Positions 1 to 9,578 of a stretch of DNA of 64,000 bases are shown here, one piece after another; position 1 is the stretch's first letter, and each line of letters begins with the position of its first letter. Below the pieces are notes generated by a model, which saw only the letters and a list, made by a program, of their open reading frames with translations, was not told the DNA's origin and searched no databases. A program made the translations under genes and the position numbers. The DNA is from Sphingomonas sp. ERG5. GTDB lineage: Bacteria; Pseudomonadota; Alphaproteobacteria; Sphingomonadales; Sphingomonadaceae. The stretch covers positions 186,001-250,000 of the forward strand of contig NZ_JSXI01000024.1 of assembly GCF_000803065.1 (NCBI RefSeq), read 5' to 3'.

Positions 1-2160
1 TGCCGAGACCTCCCCGCGCACATCGAACAGATTCTTCACATAAGGCCCGACTTCCCAGCCCTTGCCCATTTGCAGATTGAGGCTGAGATCGACAACATTA
101 TAGCTGGCGAGCTTGTAGAGCGGCGCCGAACTGCTGCCCGGATAGCCGGCATTTCGCTGGCCGATATGACGAAAGGCGAGGTTGAGATCGCCGGTGACGC
201 CACTCCCCAGGTCGAAGCTGTAGTCGCCCGCCATGGCCAGGCTGAAGCGTGGCGAAAGCGGCAATCTCGCGCCAACATAAGCGATGCCCAGCAACGGCGC
301 GACCGTGGTCAACTTGGCGTCGGTATAGGATCCCGAAGCGATCAGCTTGAATTCAGGGATCAGGCGATAGGATAGCGACATTTCCGCGCCATTGACGCGG
401 GCATCGCCGCCATTGACCAGTTGGTTGACCCCTTTGCGGTTGACCGAAAGCTGAATCGACGACCAGTCGATGTGATAAAGGCTGGTGTTGAGAAAGCCCC
501 GGCCGCCGGCGAAGCTCGTCTTCATGCCGATTTCATAGTTCCACAGCCGATCCGCATCGAAGGTTGCGTTCCCGGTACCACCTCCGGTGATGAGGTTAGG
601 GCCGCCGGGGCGATAGCCGCTGGCGATACGCCCATAGATCATCGTTGCGGGTGAGACGTGATAGCGAAGGTTGAACAGGTAAGTGGCGACGCCCTCATCC
701 GACCCGGAACTGTTGAAAACAGTGCCGAAGGGATTGGCGGAATTCGGCACCAGCCCCGAACCATATTGGCTGAAGACCTGATGGTTCCAGCTATAGCGTA
801 CCCCAAAGGTCGCATCGAGCTTTGAGGTGACATACAGCGTCGCGTCGCCGAACAGCGCGAATTCGCGCGATGTGCTCGGCAGGTCGAAGCTGCCCAGCGG
901 AATGCCCAGCAGGCGCCCCGACGGATCGGCGGCATTGATCAGATTCACTTGCTGCCCGGTCTTCTCGCGCGAGTAGAAGGCGCCGACCACCCATTCGAAC
1001 GAGCGATTGTCGGGCGATGCCAGGCGAAGCTCCTGGGTGAAGCGCCTGGTCTGGGCGGCAGTGGTCACAAGATAGGGTTTGACCGCTGCCGGCCCGAGTA
1101 CCGCGCCGAGAATTGCGCTATACGGTACGCTGAAGTCACCTTCGGTGCGTCCGCTATTATATTGATATGCCGTGACCGATGTCAGCTTCGCCCAATGCCA
1201 GTCCCAATCGACGACGCCCGAGAATAGTCCGAGCGAAGAGCGCGACGGCTGCTCGAGCTGATAGGATTGATCATAAGGGCCTTGAGTGGGGTGATGCGTG
1301 ACGGGATCGCGCATCGACACTGCCAGGCCGTTGCTCGTGATACGCTGCCCAAAAGCGTTCAGGCGAATGGTCAAATCGGGTGTCGGCTTGGCCAGCAACG
1401 TCACGCGTCCGCCAAGCGTGCGCGCATTGCCGAGGTTGTCCCGGCCATGGCTGGGATCATCGGCAAAGCCCGAATCCCATTGCGCGACCCCGACGGCGCG
1501 CAGCGCGACACGATCATCGGCGAGTGGCACGTTGATCATCGCACGCAAGGCACCGTTACCGGCACCATGCGCGGTATAACCTCCTTCGCCCTCGATCCGC
1601 CCGGTCGTTTCGGCAAGGTCGGGCACGTTGGTCATATATTTGAGTGTGCCGCCAAGCGCGTTCGCACCATAAAGCGTCCCTTGCGGCCCGTTCAGCACCT
1701 CGATCCGCTGCAAATCGAAAAGACCAATGTTCAGGGCCTGGGCGCCAAGGCCAAAGGGCGTGCTCGACCCCACCGGGACATCGTCGAGATAGAGCCCGAT
1801 TGCGCTGTTGAGCTGGGTACCCCCCGTCGTGATGCCACGGATGGCGACACGACTCGTGCTGGGCGTGCTGGTCTGGAAACTGACCCCGGGGGTGAACGCG
1901 GCGAAATCCGCCAGCGTCTTCGCCTTCAGCTTTCCGAGATCCTCACCGCTCACCGTCCCGACCTGACCCGGAACGTCCTGAAGCTTTTCGCGGCGACGGC
2001 TGGCGGTCACGATGATGTCATCACCTGCGGACCGATCCTCGGCAACCGTCCGGGCGGCATTGGCCGGAGGCATTGCCTGCTCCTGTGCCGACGCTCCGGC
2101 AGATATGAAAGCGCCTGCCGAAATACTGCAGGCAAGCAGCCGCGAAACTCTCTTGGACAT
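1..2160 (-). CDS. TonB-dependent outer membrane receptor (C-terminus cut by window edge)
   Basis: Reading the reverse strand gives an open frame from 2160 to base 1, about 720 residues. It starts with a signal peptide ending near ISAGASAQ. A TonB-box-like DDIIVTASRRREKLQDVP follows, then a plug domain and a long beta-barrel with alternating aromatic strands. The frame is still open at base 1, so the last barrel strands lie outside the window. A second ATG at 2163 is equally possible; an AGGAGG-type ribosome site sits just before both. The product should import a ligand across the outer membrane using TonB energy. The LacI gene upstream on the same strand suggests a sugar or related carbon source, but nothing in the sequence names the substrate. 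Confidence 0.9.
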   Translation of the reverse strand, partial: MSKRVSRLLACSISAGAFISAGASAQEQAMPPANAARTVAEDRSAGDDIIVTASRRREKLQDVPGQVGTVSGEDLGKLKAKTLADFAAFTPGVSFQTSTPSTSRVAIRGITTGGTQLNSAIGLYLDDVPVGSSTPFGLGAQALNIGLFDLQRIEVLNGPQGTLYGANALGGTLKYMTNVPDLAETTGRIEGEGGYTAHGAGNGALRAMINVPLADDRVALRAVGVAQWDSGFADDPSHGRDNLGNARTLGGRVTLLAKPTPDLTIRLNAFGQRITSNGLAVSMRDPVTHHPTQGPYDQSYQLEQPSRSSLGLFSGVVDWDWHWAKLTSVTAYQYNSGRTEGDFSVPYSAILGAVLGPAAVKPYLVTTAAQTRRFTQELRLASPDNRSFEWVVGAFYSREKTGQQVNLINAADPSGRLLGIPLGSFDLPSTSREFALFGDATLYVTSKLDATFGVRYSWNHQVFSQYGSGLVPNSANPFGTVFNSSGSDEGVATYLFNLRYHVSPATMIYGRIASGYRPGGPNLITGGGTGNATFDADRLWNYEIGMKTSFAGGRGFLNTSLYHIDWSSIQLSVNRKGVNQLVNGGDARVNGAEMSLSYRLIPEFKLIASGSYTDAKLTTVAPLLGIAYVGARLPLSPRFSLAMAGDYSFDLGSGVTGDLNLAFRHIGQRNAGYPGSSSAPLYKLASYNVVDLSLNLQMGKGWEVGPYVKNLFDVRGEVSA

Positions 2161-2174
2161 CATCCCCCTCCTCA

Positions 2175-2198
2175 TCTTTTGTAAATATTTACAAAAGA
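2175..2198. promoter_or_regulatory. 24-bp perfect palindrome, probable LacI-family operator
   Basis: The half-site TCTTTTGTAAAT is followed immediately by its exact reverse complement. The core TGTAAA-TA-TTTACA resembles operators of LacI/GalR-family repressors, which are typically even palindromes with a central CG; here the centre is AT. It lies 12 bp upstream of the TonB receptor start and downstream of the LacI gene, a position from which a bound repressor would block receptor expression. Confidence 0.6.
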
Positions 2199-2297
2199 AT
2201 TATCATGGAACGAAAAAGAGTACAATCCCGCCTAAATCAGCGACTCAAGTAGCTGAAATGACTAACTTCTCTGTCGACGTTGAAAAGCTTATCAGTT

Positions 2298-3326
2298 TCA
2301 CACGGCCGGAATGTTGTCGATCGCCCGGGTCGAGTCGCGGACGATCATCCGGGCCGGAATCTTGATTGCCACAGGCTCGCTGCGGGCACGCGTCGGAGAG
2401 ATGAGCTCGATCATATGATCGATCATCTCGCGCACGGGCGTTCGGATCGTGGAAAGTCGATAGCTCGCATGGCCGGCCTCCGCGATATCGTCGAAACCGA
2501 TAACCGCCACGTCCTCAGGTATCCGTAGCTTCAGCTCATGCCGGATCGCGTCCATCGCACCGATCGCCATGATATCGGTCAGGCAAATCAACGAATCCGG
2601 GCGATCGGGCCCAGCCATGATCTCGAGCGCGGCCTGATATCCTCCGGCATAGGTCAGGTGGCCGTCATGAACTTTCACTTGTGCGCCATCGATCGCGCCG
2701 GCCAGCCGCCCGAATATCGCCTCGCGCCGCTCGATCATCGTTGTCAGGCTGGATGGCCCGGTAATTATGGCAAAGCGCCTGCCCCCTCCCCTGAGCAGCA
2801 GGTCCGCGGCAAGCGCGCCTCCCTCACGGTCGTCTGGACGAACGCTATGGACCGGGAGGCCGGGCAGATACCGGCCCATTGTCACGACCGGAACGTCGCG
2901 ATCCAGGCATAGGGTCGCCATCCGGCTCGAAATGGATGCCGCCGCGATAACGATAGCATCGACCTGATATTCGAGCATCTGCTGCAGCGACTTGTCGAAA
3001 TCCTCAACGCCAGGAGGCGTAAACAGCAGGATCTGCTTGCCAATTCCTTCCAGCCCCCGGCTCGCCTCGGCCAGGATTGAGGAGTAAATCGGGTTACTCA
3101 TGTTCGGCAGCATCAGAGCGACGATGTTGGACTGTCGCGTGATCAGGCTGCGTGCCAGCGAATTGGGTACATAATGGAGCTGACGCGCGGCTTTATGGAC
3201 TCGTTCGGCCAGTTCCGGGGATATGCTGCTGCCCGGCGCGAAGGCTCGGCTGACCGCGGCGATCGACACGCCGGCCAGACGCGCCACATCGGTCGAATTG
3301 GCGCGCGCGTTCCTTTTCCTTGTCAT
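2298..3326 (-). CDS. LacI-family transcriptional regulator
   Basis: A 342-residue protein. The N-terminal helix-turn-helix (STDVARLAGVSIAAVSRAF) and hinge helix (YVPNSLARSLI) are typical LacI. They are followed by a periplasmic-binding-protein-like effector domain containing NIVALMLPNMSNPIYSSI and VIGFDDIAEAG. I chose the ATG at 3326 because the helix-turn-helix begins shortly after it and AAAGG precedes it; an in-frame ATG at 3359 would add 11 residues. The gene precedes the TonB receptor by about 137 bp on the same strand, so it probably controls receptor synthesis in response to a sugar-like ligand. The decamer CCGATGACAA occurs three times around the two possible starts. Confidence 0.88.
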   Translation of the reverse strand: MTRKRNARANSTDVARLAGVSIAAVSRAFAPGSSISPELAERVHKAARQLHYVPNSLARSLITRQSNIVALMLPNMSNPIYSSILAEASRGLEGIGKQILLFTPPGVEDFDKSLQQMLEYQVDAIVIAAASISSRMATLCLDRDVPVVTMGRYLPGLPVHSVRPDDREGGALAADLLLRGGGRRFAIITGPSSLTTMIERREAIFGRLAGAIDGAQVKVHDGHLTYAGGYQAALEIMAGPDRPDSLICLTDIMAIGAMDAIRHELKLRIPEDVAVIGFDDIAEAGHASYRLSTIRTPVREMIDHMIELISPTRARSEPVAIKIPARMIVRDSTRAIDNIPAV

Positions 3327-3795
3327 CGGCCCTTTGTCATCGGATCGCCCCCTTGTCATCGGTTCGACAATGTCACGTCATTGATCCGCTTCATGCCTGC
3401 CCTGCGAAATCGCGCCGAATGGCGCTCGATCACGTCGGAACCCTAACCGTTACCGCCGATCCGGGCGATGGTCTCACCCGGTAACGTCCCCGTGATGACG
3501 GTTCGACCTGCGCCAGGTCAAGTCACGCCAACCCGTAATCCTCGCCTCACCGCGCATCCTCGATCGATTTTTTCGAAGGCCATGTCCGGTCTGCCCGATT
3601 TTCCCCGTCTAGCCACCCGTCAGCACTTCGATGCGCCGCTTCATGCGAGCGCAGCGAAGGCGGGCAAACGCGATCAGAGCCTTCAGGCCCCGGTCGCGCG
3701 GGGGGACGCCGCAGGAAACCAGGCAGCGCCCATGGGTCGCAGACAATCAATCACGCCGGCGACGAACTCGCTCCGGCAAAACGAGGATTTGACAC
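3327..3795. other. Intergenic region between divergent lacI-type and adhesin genes
   Basis: I find no convincing gene in this stretch of about 470 bases. It contains three copies of TTGTCATCGG (around 3320-3363, partly over the alternative LacI start). Two inverted repeats are visible: CGTTACCG at 3448-3455 with CGGTAACG at 3479-3486, and GACCTG-CGC-CAGGTC at 3505-3519. Promoters for both flanking genes must lie here. I cannot pick -35/-10 boxes with confidence. Confidence 0.4.
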
Positions 3796-6756
3796 ATGCG
3801 TACGTCCATCAAACTGCTCGCCACCGCGGCGCCCTTCGCGCTGCTCGCCGCCCTGGCCTTGCCGGGCGCTGCCTATGCGCAAGACGTGAATTGCGAAGAT
3901 ACCACCGGCGTTCCGGCCGGAACCGTGACCGCAGGGTCCGTCAGCACCAGTTGCGGCCCGGGTGCCAATGCCTCGGGTATCGGATCGACCGCGGTGGGGA
4001 CAGGTGCGGAGGCCAGCGATGACGGTACAACCGCCGTGGGACGCACGACGATCGCCAACCGCGCCAACGCCACGGCGATCGGTGCCTATGCGAACGCCAC
4101 GGCTGCCAATGCATTTGCCGGCGGCTCCTTTTCCAACGCCAGCGGCCTGCAAGCGGTCGCGATCGGCTTCAATGCCCAGGCGGTGCTGGACCGGTCCGTT
4201 GCCATCGGCGGTGGCGCCGTGGCGCAGGATGTCGCCGCAACCGCGCTCGGCAGCAATGCCCTGGCGGCGCAAGCTTCGGCAACCGCCATCGGCGCGAGCA
4301 GCAAGGCAACCGCCGTCCGCGCCACTGCGGTGGGTGTCGGCGCGGAAGCGAGGGGCGACAGCGCATGGGCAGCCGGCGACAAGGCGCACGCTGGCCTGGT
4401 CGATACGATCGCCATCGGCCATGCTGCGCTTGCGGGCGATGACTCGATCGCCGGCAATGCCTCATTCGGTCAGATCGCGATCGGCGCCCGCGCCCGTGCG
4501 CCATTCGGTGAATCCACCGTGATCGGCATGGATGCCAAATCCAGTGGTTTCGACACGCTGGCGATCGGCGTGCGTGCGGAGGCGGTCAACAGCGGCACCG
4601 TCGCGGTCGGCAATGATTCGCGTGCGACGACGTTCGCAACCGCCGTCGGCAACAGCGCCGACGCGGTGATCTACGCAACCGGTATCGGCTATATCGCTCA
4701 GGCCACCGGCAGTTCATCGGTTGCCGTCGGCCACCGCGCCACCGCCACCGCAACGCGGTCGATCGCGATCGGCGCTTCCAATACCGGCAGCACCTTCACC
4801 ACCGCGGATGCCGAGGATGCCATTGCGCTCGGTTCCGGCGCGAATGTCGGGCTGAACGCCAATCGTGCGCTCGCATTGGGCGCTCTCGCCAAGGTCGCCG
4901 CTGATGCCGCCGATGCCGTCGCGATCGGCGCCGATGCGAAAGCATCCGGCGTCAGTTCGATTGCCCTGGGCCGCAACAGCAACGCGATCAACGACGCCAC
5001 GATCGCCATCGGCACCAACGTCACCGCTGGCGGCCGCGGCGCCGTCGCGATCGGCGAAGGCGCGGCCGGCGCCTTTGCCAGCACGACCGCCGTCGGTCAG
5101 TTCGCTTATGCCAATAATTCGCGCTCGACCGCGATCGGCGCATCGTCATCGGCCGACACCGACCTGTCGAGTTCGTTCGGCTATAATGCCCGGTCGCAGG
5201 GGATCGGTACGGCAGCGATCGGCGCGAACTCGCGCGCCTTCGGCATCGCCGCGGTCGCACTGGGCGGTGGCGGCACCGCGCTGACCAACGGCGCCCTTGC
5301 CGATGGCGATTATAGCTTCGCGGTCGGTTCGGCGGCGCGGGCGATCGCACTCAACTCGATCGCGATCGGGCGGGACAGCAGCGCGCTTCAGAACGATGCG
5401 CTGGCCTTTGGCGCCGGCGCCAGCGCGACCGCCGCCAACTCGGTCGCACTCGGGGCGAACTCGATCGCCGATCAGGCCAATACCGTCTCGGTTGGTCAGG
5501 CTGGCGCCGAACGTCGCGTCGTCAACGTCGCCGATGGCACTGCGCCGACCGATGCGGTGAACAAGGGTCAGTTCGACACCGTCGCGGCACAAGCGAGCGC
5601 GGCGCAGAACACCGCCAATCAGGCCCTGGCGGGCAATGCGGCCAATGCGGCGGCAATCACCACGGCGCAAACGACAGCCGATACCGCTCGCGCCGAAGCG
5701 GCGGCCGCTCAAGGCACCGCCAATACCGCGCTGACCAATGCGGCCACTGCCCAGACGACGGCGAACACCGCTCGCGTCGAAGCGGCGGGTGCGCAAAGCA
5801 CCGCCGATCTTGCCCGCACCGAAGCGGCAGCGGCGCAGGCAACCGCCAACGCCGCTGCCGCTAACGGGACCTATTTCCGCGCCAACAGCACAGGCGCCGC
5901 GCCACAGGCAACCGGCACCGATGCGATTGCCGTTGGTCCGGCGGCAGTCGCCAGCGGCAACCAGTCGGTCGCGGTAGGTGCCGGCGCCCGGGCGGTGAAC
6001 GGCCAGGCGGTGTCGATCGGCGCAGGCAATGTCGCCTCGGGCAATGGCGCGGTGGCGATCGGTGATCCCAACACCGCGACCGGCACCGGCGCGGTTGCGC
6101 TGGGCGCAAACAACAGTGCAATCGGTACGGGCGCGGTCGCGCTGGGCAATGCCAGCGTCGCGATGGGCGATGGCGCGATCGCACTCGGCAATGGCGCTAA
6201 TGCGGGCCAGATCGGCTCGGTCGCGATCGGCACCGGTGCTACCGCGACCCGCGCCAACCAGGTCGTGCTCGGCAGCGCCGCATCCACGCACACGCTGTCG
6301 GGGATCGCCTCGTCGGCCAGCCGCGCGGCCCAATCGGGTGCGCTCAGCCTCGTCACCACCGACGGGCTGGGCAATCTCGCGACCTCAGCGCTCAACATCG
6401 ACACGCTGGCCGGACTGGACGGACGCGCCACGGCGCTGGAGGGCCGGGCCACCGCTCTCGAAGGGCGCACGAGCCAGCTCGAACTCCGGGTCGGCGCGCT
6501 CGACAAGGGGTTGCAGCGCGGGCTGCGTCGCGCCGATGGCGGCATCGCCGCCGCGATGGCACTGGGCGGGACGGTGCTGCCGCCCGACAGCACGATCGCG
6601 GTGTCGTTCAACCTGTCGACCTATCGCGGACAACAGGGCTTTTCGGGCGCCGCGGTTGCACGCGTGACCGACAATATCTGGGTCAGCGGCGGCTTCGCCG
6701 GCTCGACGGTCAAGGGATCAAGCGGCGGCCGGGTCGGCGTAACCTTTGGCTGGTAA
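3796..6756 (+). CDS. Trimeric autotransporter adhesin (YadA-like)
   Basis: A 986-residue protein with a clear signal peptide (cleavage after PGAAYAQ). Residues about 45-550 are many YadA-head-type repeats built around AIG/AVG plus Ala/Ser/Asn. A YadA neck motif (RRVVNVADGTAPTDAVNKG) sits near residue 572. An Ala/Thr/Gln-rich coiled coil with QTTADTARAEAAAAQ-like repeats comes next, then a second, shorter head block (about 690-830). The last 60 residues are a four-strand YadA anchor ending GGRVGVTFGW, with a C-terminal aromatic residue. It should trimerise, form a small outer-membrane barrel and display the head for attachment. AGGA lies 9 bases before the ATG. It is a single-gene unit closed by a strong terminator. 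Confidence 0.92.
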   Translation: MRTSIKLLATAAPFALLAALALPGAAYAQDVNCEDTTGVPAGTVTAGSVSTSCGPGANASGIGSTAVGTGAEASDDGTTAVGRTTIANRANATAIGAYANATAANAFAGGSFSNASGLQAVAIGFNAQAVLDRSVAIGGGAVAQDVAATALGSNALAAQASATAIGASSKATAVRATAVGVGAEARGDSAWAAGDKAHAGLVDTIAIGHAALAGDDSIAGNASFGQIAIGARARAPFGESTVIGMDAKSSGFDTLAIGVRAEAVNSGTVAVGNDSRATTFATAVGNSADAVIYATGIGYIAQATGSSSVAVGHRATATATRSIAIGASNTGSTFTTADAEDAIALGSGANVGLNANRALALGALAKVAADAADAVAIGADAKASGVSSIALGRNSNAINDATIAIGTNVTAGGRGAVAIGEGAAGAFASTTAVGQFAYANNSRSTAIGASSSADTDLSSSFGYNARSQGIGTAAIGANSRAFGIAAVALGGGGTALTNGALADGDYSFAVGSAARAIALNSIAIGRDSSALQNDALAFGAGASATAANSVALGANSIADQANTVSVGQAGAERRVVNVADGTAPTDAVNKGQFDTVAAQASAAQNTANQALAGNAANAAAITTAQTTADTARAEAAAAQGTANTALTNAATAQTTANTARVEAAGAQSTADLARTEAAAAQATANAAAANGTYFRANSTGAAPQATGTDAIAVGPAAVASGNQSVAVGAGARAVNGQAVSIGAGNVASGNGAVAIGDPNTATGTGAVALGANNSAIGTGAVALGNASVAMGDGAIALGNGANAGQIGSVAIGTGATATRANQVVLGSAASTHTLSGIASSASRAAQSGALSLVTTDGLGNLATSALNIDTLAGLDGRATALEGRATALEGRTSQLELRVGALDKGLQRGLRRADGGIAAAMALGGTVLPPDSTIAVSFNLSTYRGQQGFSGAAVARVTDNIWVSGGFAGSTVKGSSGGRVGVTFGW

Positions 6757-6784
6757 TCTGGCCTGACAACGGGTCGCCATCGAA

Positions 6785-6821
6785 GAACAGGGAGCCGGCC
6801 ACCGGCTCCCTGTTCGATTTT
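6785..6821. terminator. Rho-independent terminator between convergent genes
   Basis: A perfect 14-bp stem (GAACAGGGAGCCGG with its complement) closes a 3-base loop at 6785-6815, followed by GATTTT. It lies 28 bases after the adhesin stop and 35 bases before the stop of the opposing aminopeptidase gene, so it probably ends adhesin transcription and may serve both strands. Confidence 0.85.
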
Positions 6822-6856
6822 CCCTCACGATAACAGGATGTAGGAGCTGATAGCGC

Positions 6857-9460
6857 CTATTTCGTCGCAGCGACCCAGGCCTCGGCCGCGGGTCGCAACC
6901 GCTCCGTCACCTCGCGCCGCGCCGCCATGCCCGCAACCACACGCGCAGCACCGCCGCGCGCGGCTGCGGGCAAGTTCTTCTCGGCATAGGCGGTAATCCT
7001 TGCCGGCATCGCCGGATCGTTCGATCCGCCGCCCAGTCCGGCGATGTAGGTCGATCGGTTGCTTGCCTCGGTAAAGGCATCGACCTGCGCCAGATTGGCG
7101 AGCGCGAAATCGAACGCCAGTTCCGGATGCTTGCTCGCCACCGCGCGGAGCAGGCTGGCCTTTTGCGGTGCGCTCAACTCATCGGTCTTGATCAGGTCGA
7201 GCGCGCGCTGCGCCAGCGCCGCGTCACGCGCACCGCCGAGCAGCCGGACATAGGCGTTGCGCGTCACCGGGTTCTTTTCCGCCCGTGTGATCGCCAGCAA
7301 CGCCTCCCATTCAGCTAGGGTCGCATTGGCCGCATAAGTGCGCAGGATCGGCGTGCGGATCGCCGGCGGGATCGCATTCGCGTCACCGGCGAGCGCCGCG
7401 ACATAGCGCCGGGCCGTCGCCGCGATACCGGCATCGCCGATTCCGCCAAGGCCGCTGATCAGCGTCTCGCGCAAATTGGTCACCAGTGGCGATTCACCAG
7501 CCTTCGCCTCATAACCGACGCGCTGCATCACCGGCGAGATGATCGTCACCATGCGCGCATTGAGCTTCTCCTCCAGCGGCATTCCCTGGAAACGCTCGGC
7601 GAGCCGCCCGAGCTGGCCCGACAACATGGTCCATTCGAGCGGATCGGCGTCGACCGGCACCTTCCCGACCAGCTCGAGATAGCGCGCCAGATCCTGGTCG
7701 CCGCTCATCGCCAGCGCATAATCGTCGCCCAGCGTGCCGATCCGGTCGGCCAGCGCCAGGGTGCGGAAATCGCGCACGATCGCGGCATGGCCGGCTGCGT
7801 CATATCGCGCGCGCAGATAGCTGCCCTTGCCCTGATTGAGCACCAGTGTACCGCAGCCCTTGACGCTGACGGCAGCGGGTGCGGCACCTTGCACGATCGC
7901 GCTGGTCGCCTCCTGCCCGACCACGCCGATCCGCAGCGGCACGCGCCAGGTCTGCGGCTGCTTCGACGGCGTATCGAGCCCGAACCGGCCTTGTGTCAGC
8001 GTCGCGCTGGTCGTGCCATTGGCGCAGGTCGCCCCGGTCAGCGTGACCAGGGGCACGCCGGCCTGAAGCGTGAAATCATGCATGATATCGGCGACCGGCT
8101 TGCCCGCCGCCTCGGCCATTGATTCCCACAGCTGGTCAGTGACGGTGTTGCCGTATTTATGCTTCGCCATGTAGCGGCGGATGCCGTCACGGAACACATC
8201 GGGCCCCAGTGTCGCCTCGAGCATTGCGATCACCGCCTGGCCCTTTTGATAGGTGATGCCGTCGAACGCTTCGCCGATCTGGTCGACCGTCTCGATCTTG
8301 CGGATGATCGGGTGCGTCGCCGCGGTCGAATCCGCCCCCAGCGCGACTTCCCGCTCGGTCCCGACCAGCGCCGCTGTCGCATCCCAGCTCGGGTTGAGGT
8401 CGGCGCTCGCCTTGCCCTCCATCCATGACGCGAAGCCCTCGTTCAGCCACAGATCGTCCCACCACGACATGGTGACCAGATCGCCAAACCATTGATGCGC
8501 CATCTCATGCGCGACGACGGTGTAGATCCGCTGGCGGTTGCTCTCGGTCGCGCGCTTGGGGTCGAACAGCAATTCCTGCTCGAAATAGAAGATCGCGCCC
8601 CAATTCTCCATCGCGCCGAAGGTCTGGCTGCCACCCGGGCCAGCGATCATGTCGAGCTTGGGCAGCGGATAAGGCTGCCCGAAATAATCATTATAATAGC
8701 TCAGCAACCGCTTGGCCGCATCGAGCGAATATTGCCCCTGCTCGACCACGCCGCGCCGCGTGATGATGCCGATCTCGGTCTTGCCGGCCATGACCGTGCG
8801 GCGTTCCATGTCGCCCATGCCAAGGAACAGCAGATAGCTCGACATTCTCGGCGTCGTGGCGAAGCGGTAAAGCTTCTTACCACCCGCCACGCTGGTGATT
8901 TTCGCCGCCGGCATATTGGAGAAAGTCAGCTGATCCGCCGGTGCCTCGGCGGACAGCGTGAAAGTCGCCTTGAATGACGGCTCATCCCACATCGGCGCGA
9001 AACGCCGCGCATCGGGTGCCTCGAACTGCGTCGCGAGCATCCGCGCCGCGCTGCCGTCGGGGTTCTTGTAATCGATCGCGAACAACCCGAGCGGCGATTC
9101 GTTGATCTTGCCCGACCAGGAGAAGGTCAGCGTGTGCACACCCCTGGTCGCGGCCTGGGGCAGCGTCACGGTCAGCAATTGCGCTTCCCGATCCTGCTTC
9201 ACCGTCACGGCGGCACCATCGAAAGTCGCCGCGTCCACTACCAGATCCGCCGCGTTGAGCATGATCGTGCTGGTCGATTCGTTCACCTCGACCTTGATCG
9301 TTTCCTTGCCCGTAAAGGTCATCGCCCTGGCGTCCGGCTTGACCGTGATGTCGTAAGCGACCGGCACCACGGTCCTGGGCAATTGCCCGGCGGCCAGCGC
9401 CGGGGCGGAGACGGAGAGCAGCAGGAGCGACACGATGCGCGCGACAGGGGCAATCTTCAT
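6857..9460 (-). CDS. M1-family zinc aminopeptidase, exported
   Basis: An 867-residue protein with a signal peptide (VSLLLLSVSAPALAAG). The M1 exopeptidase motif GAMENWG is present, as is the zinc site HEMAHQWFGD with the third ligand in LWLNEGFASW. A C-terminal ERAP1-like helical domain follows. It should cleave N-terminal residues from peptides in the periplasm or outside the cell. I chose the ATG at 9460 because the signal peptide begins there and GAGG lies 6 bases upstream; the frame is open to 9709 but that extension has no export signal. It is divergent from the nitronate monooxygenase gene. Confidence 0.92.
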   Translation of the reverse strand: MKIAPVARIVSLLLLSVSAPALAAGQLPRTVVPVAYDITVKPDARAMTFTGKETIKVEVNESTSTIMLNAADLVVDAATFDGAAVTVKQDREAQLLTVTLPQAATRGVHTLTFSWSGKINESPLGLFAIDYKNPDGSAARMLATQFEAPDARRFAPMWDEPSFKATFTLSAEAPADQLTFSNMPAAKITSVAGGKKLYRFATTPRMSSYLLFLGMGDMERRTVMAGKTEIGIITRRGVVEQGQYSLDAAKRLLSYYNDYFGQPYPLPKLDMIAGPGGSQTFGAMENWGAIFYFEQELLFDPKRATESNRQRIYTVVAHEMAHQWFGDLVTMSWWDDLWLNEGFASWMEGKASADLNPSWDATAALVGTEREVALGADSTAATHPIIRKIETVDQIGEAFDGITYQKGQAVIAMLEATLGPDVFRDGIRRYMAKHKYGNTVTDQLWESMAEAAGKPVADIMHDFTLQAGVPLVTLTGATCANGTTSATLTQGRFGLDTPSKQPQTWRVPLRIGVVGQEATSAIVQGAAPAAVSVKGCGTLVLNQGKGSYLRARYDAAGHAAIVRDFRTLALADRIGTLGDDYALAMSGDQDLARYLELVGKVPVDADPLEWTMLSGQLGRLAERFQGMPLEEKLNARMVTIISPVMQRVGYEAKAGESPLVTNLRETLISGLGGIGDAGIAATARRYVAALAGDANAIPPAIRTPILRTYAANATLAEWEALLAITRAEKNPVTRNAYVRLLGGARDAALAQRALDLIKTDELSAPQKASLLRAVASKHPELAFDFALANLAQVDAFTEASNRSTYIAGLGGGSNDPAMPARITAYAEKNLPAAARGGAARVVAGMAARREVTERLRPAAEAWVAATK

Positions 9461-9578
9461 GGCAACCTCAGGATATATTATCTCGTGCGTTGCGCCCTTA
9501 ATATGTTCAAACGGCTTGGCAAGCACGGCTGATTGGGATGGCTGGACAGCAATTTCAGTTGCGCTATGAAACGGGCTT

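Noticed and set aside
1267..2184. Long plus-strand frame of about 305 codons
   Set aside because: It is the antisense of the TonB receptor. The reverse strand gives a continuous receptor with signal peptide, TonB box and barrel; the plus frame has no family features and strong Arg/His/Gly bias.
3796..6756. Tandem DNA repeat array
   Set aside because: The periodicity reflects YadA-head protein repeats; the DNA copies are too diverged to be a nucleotide-level tandem repeat.
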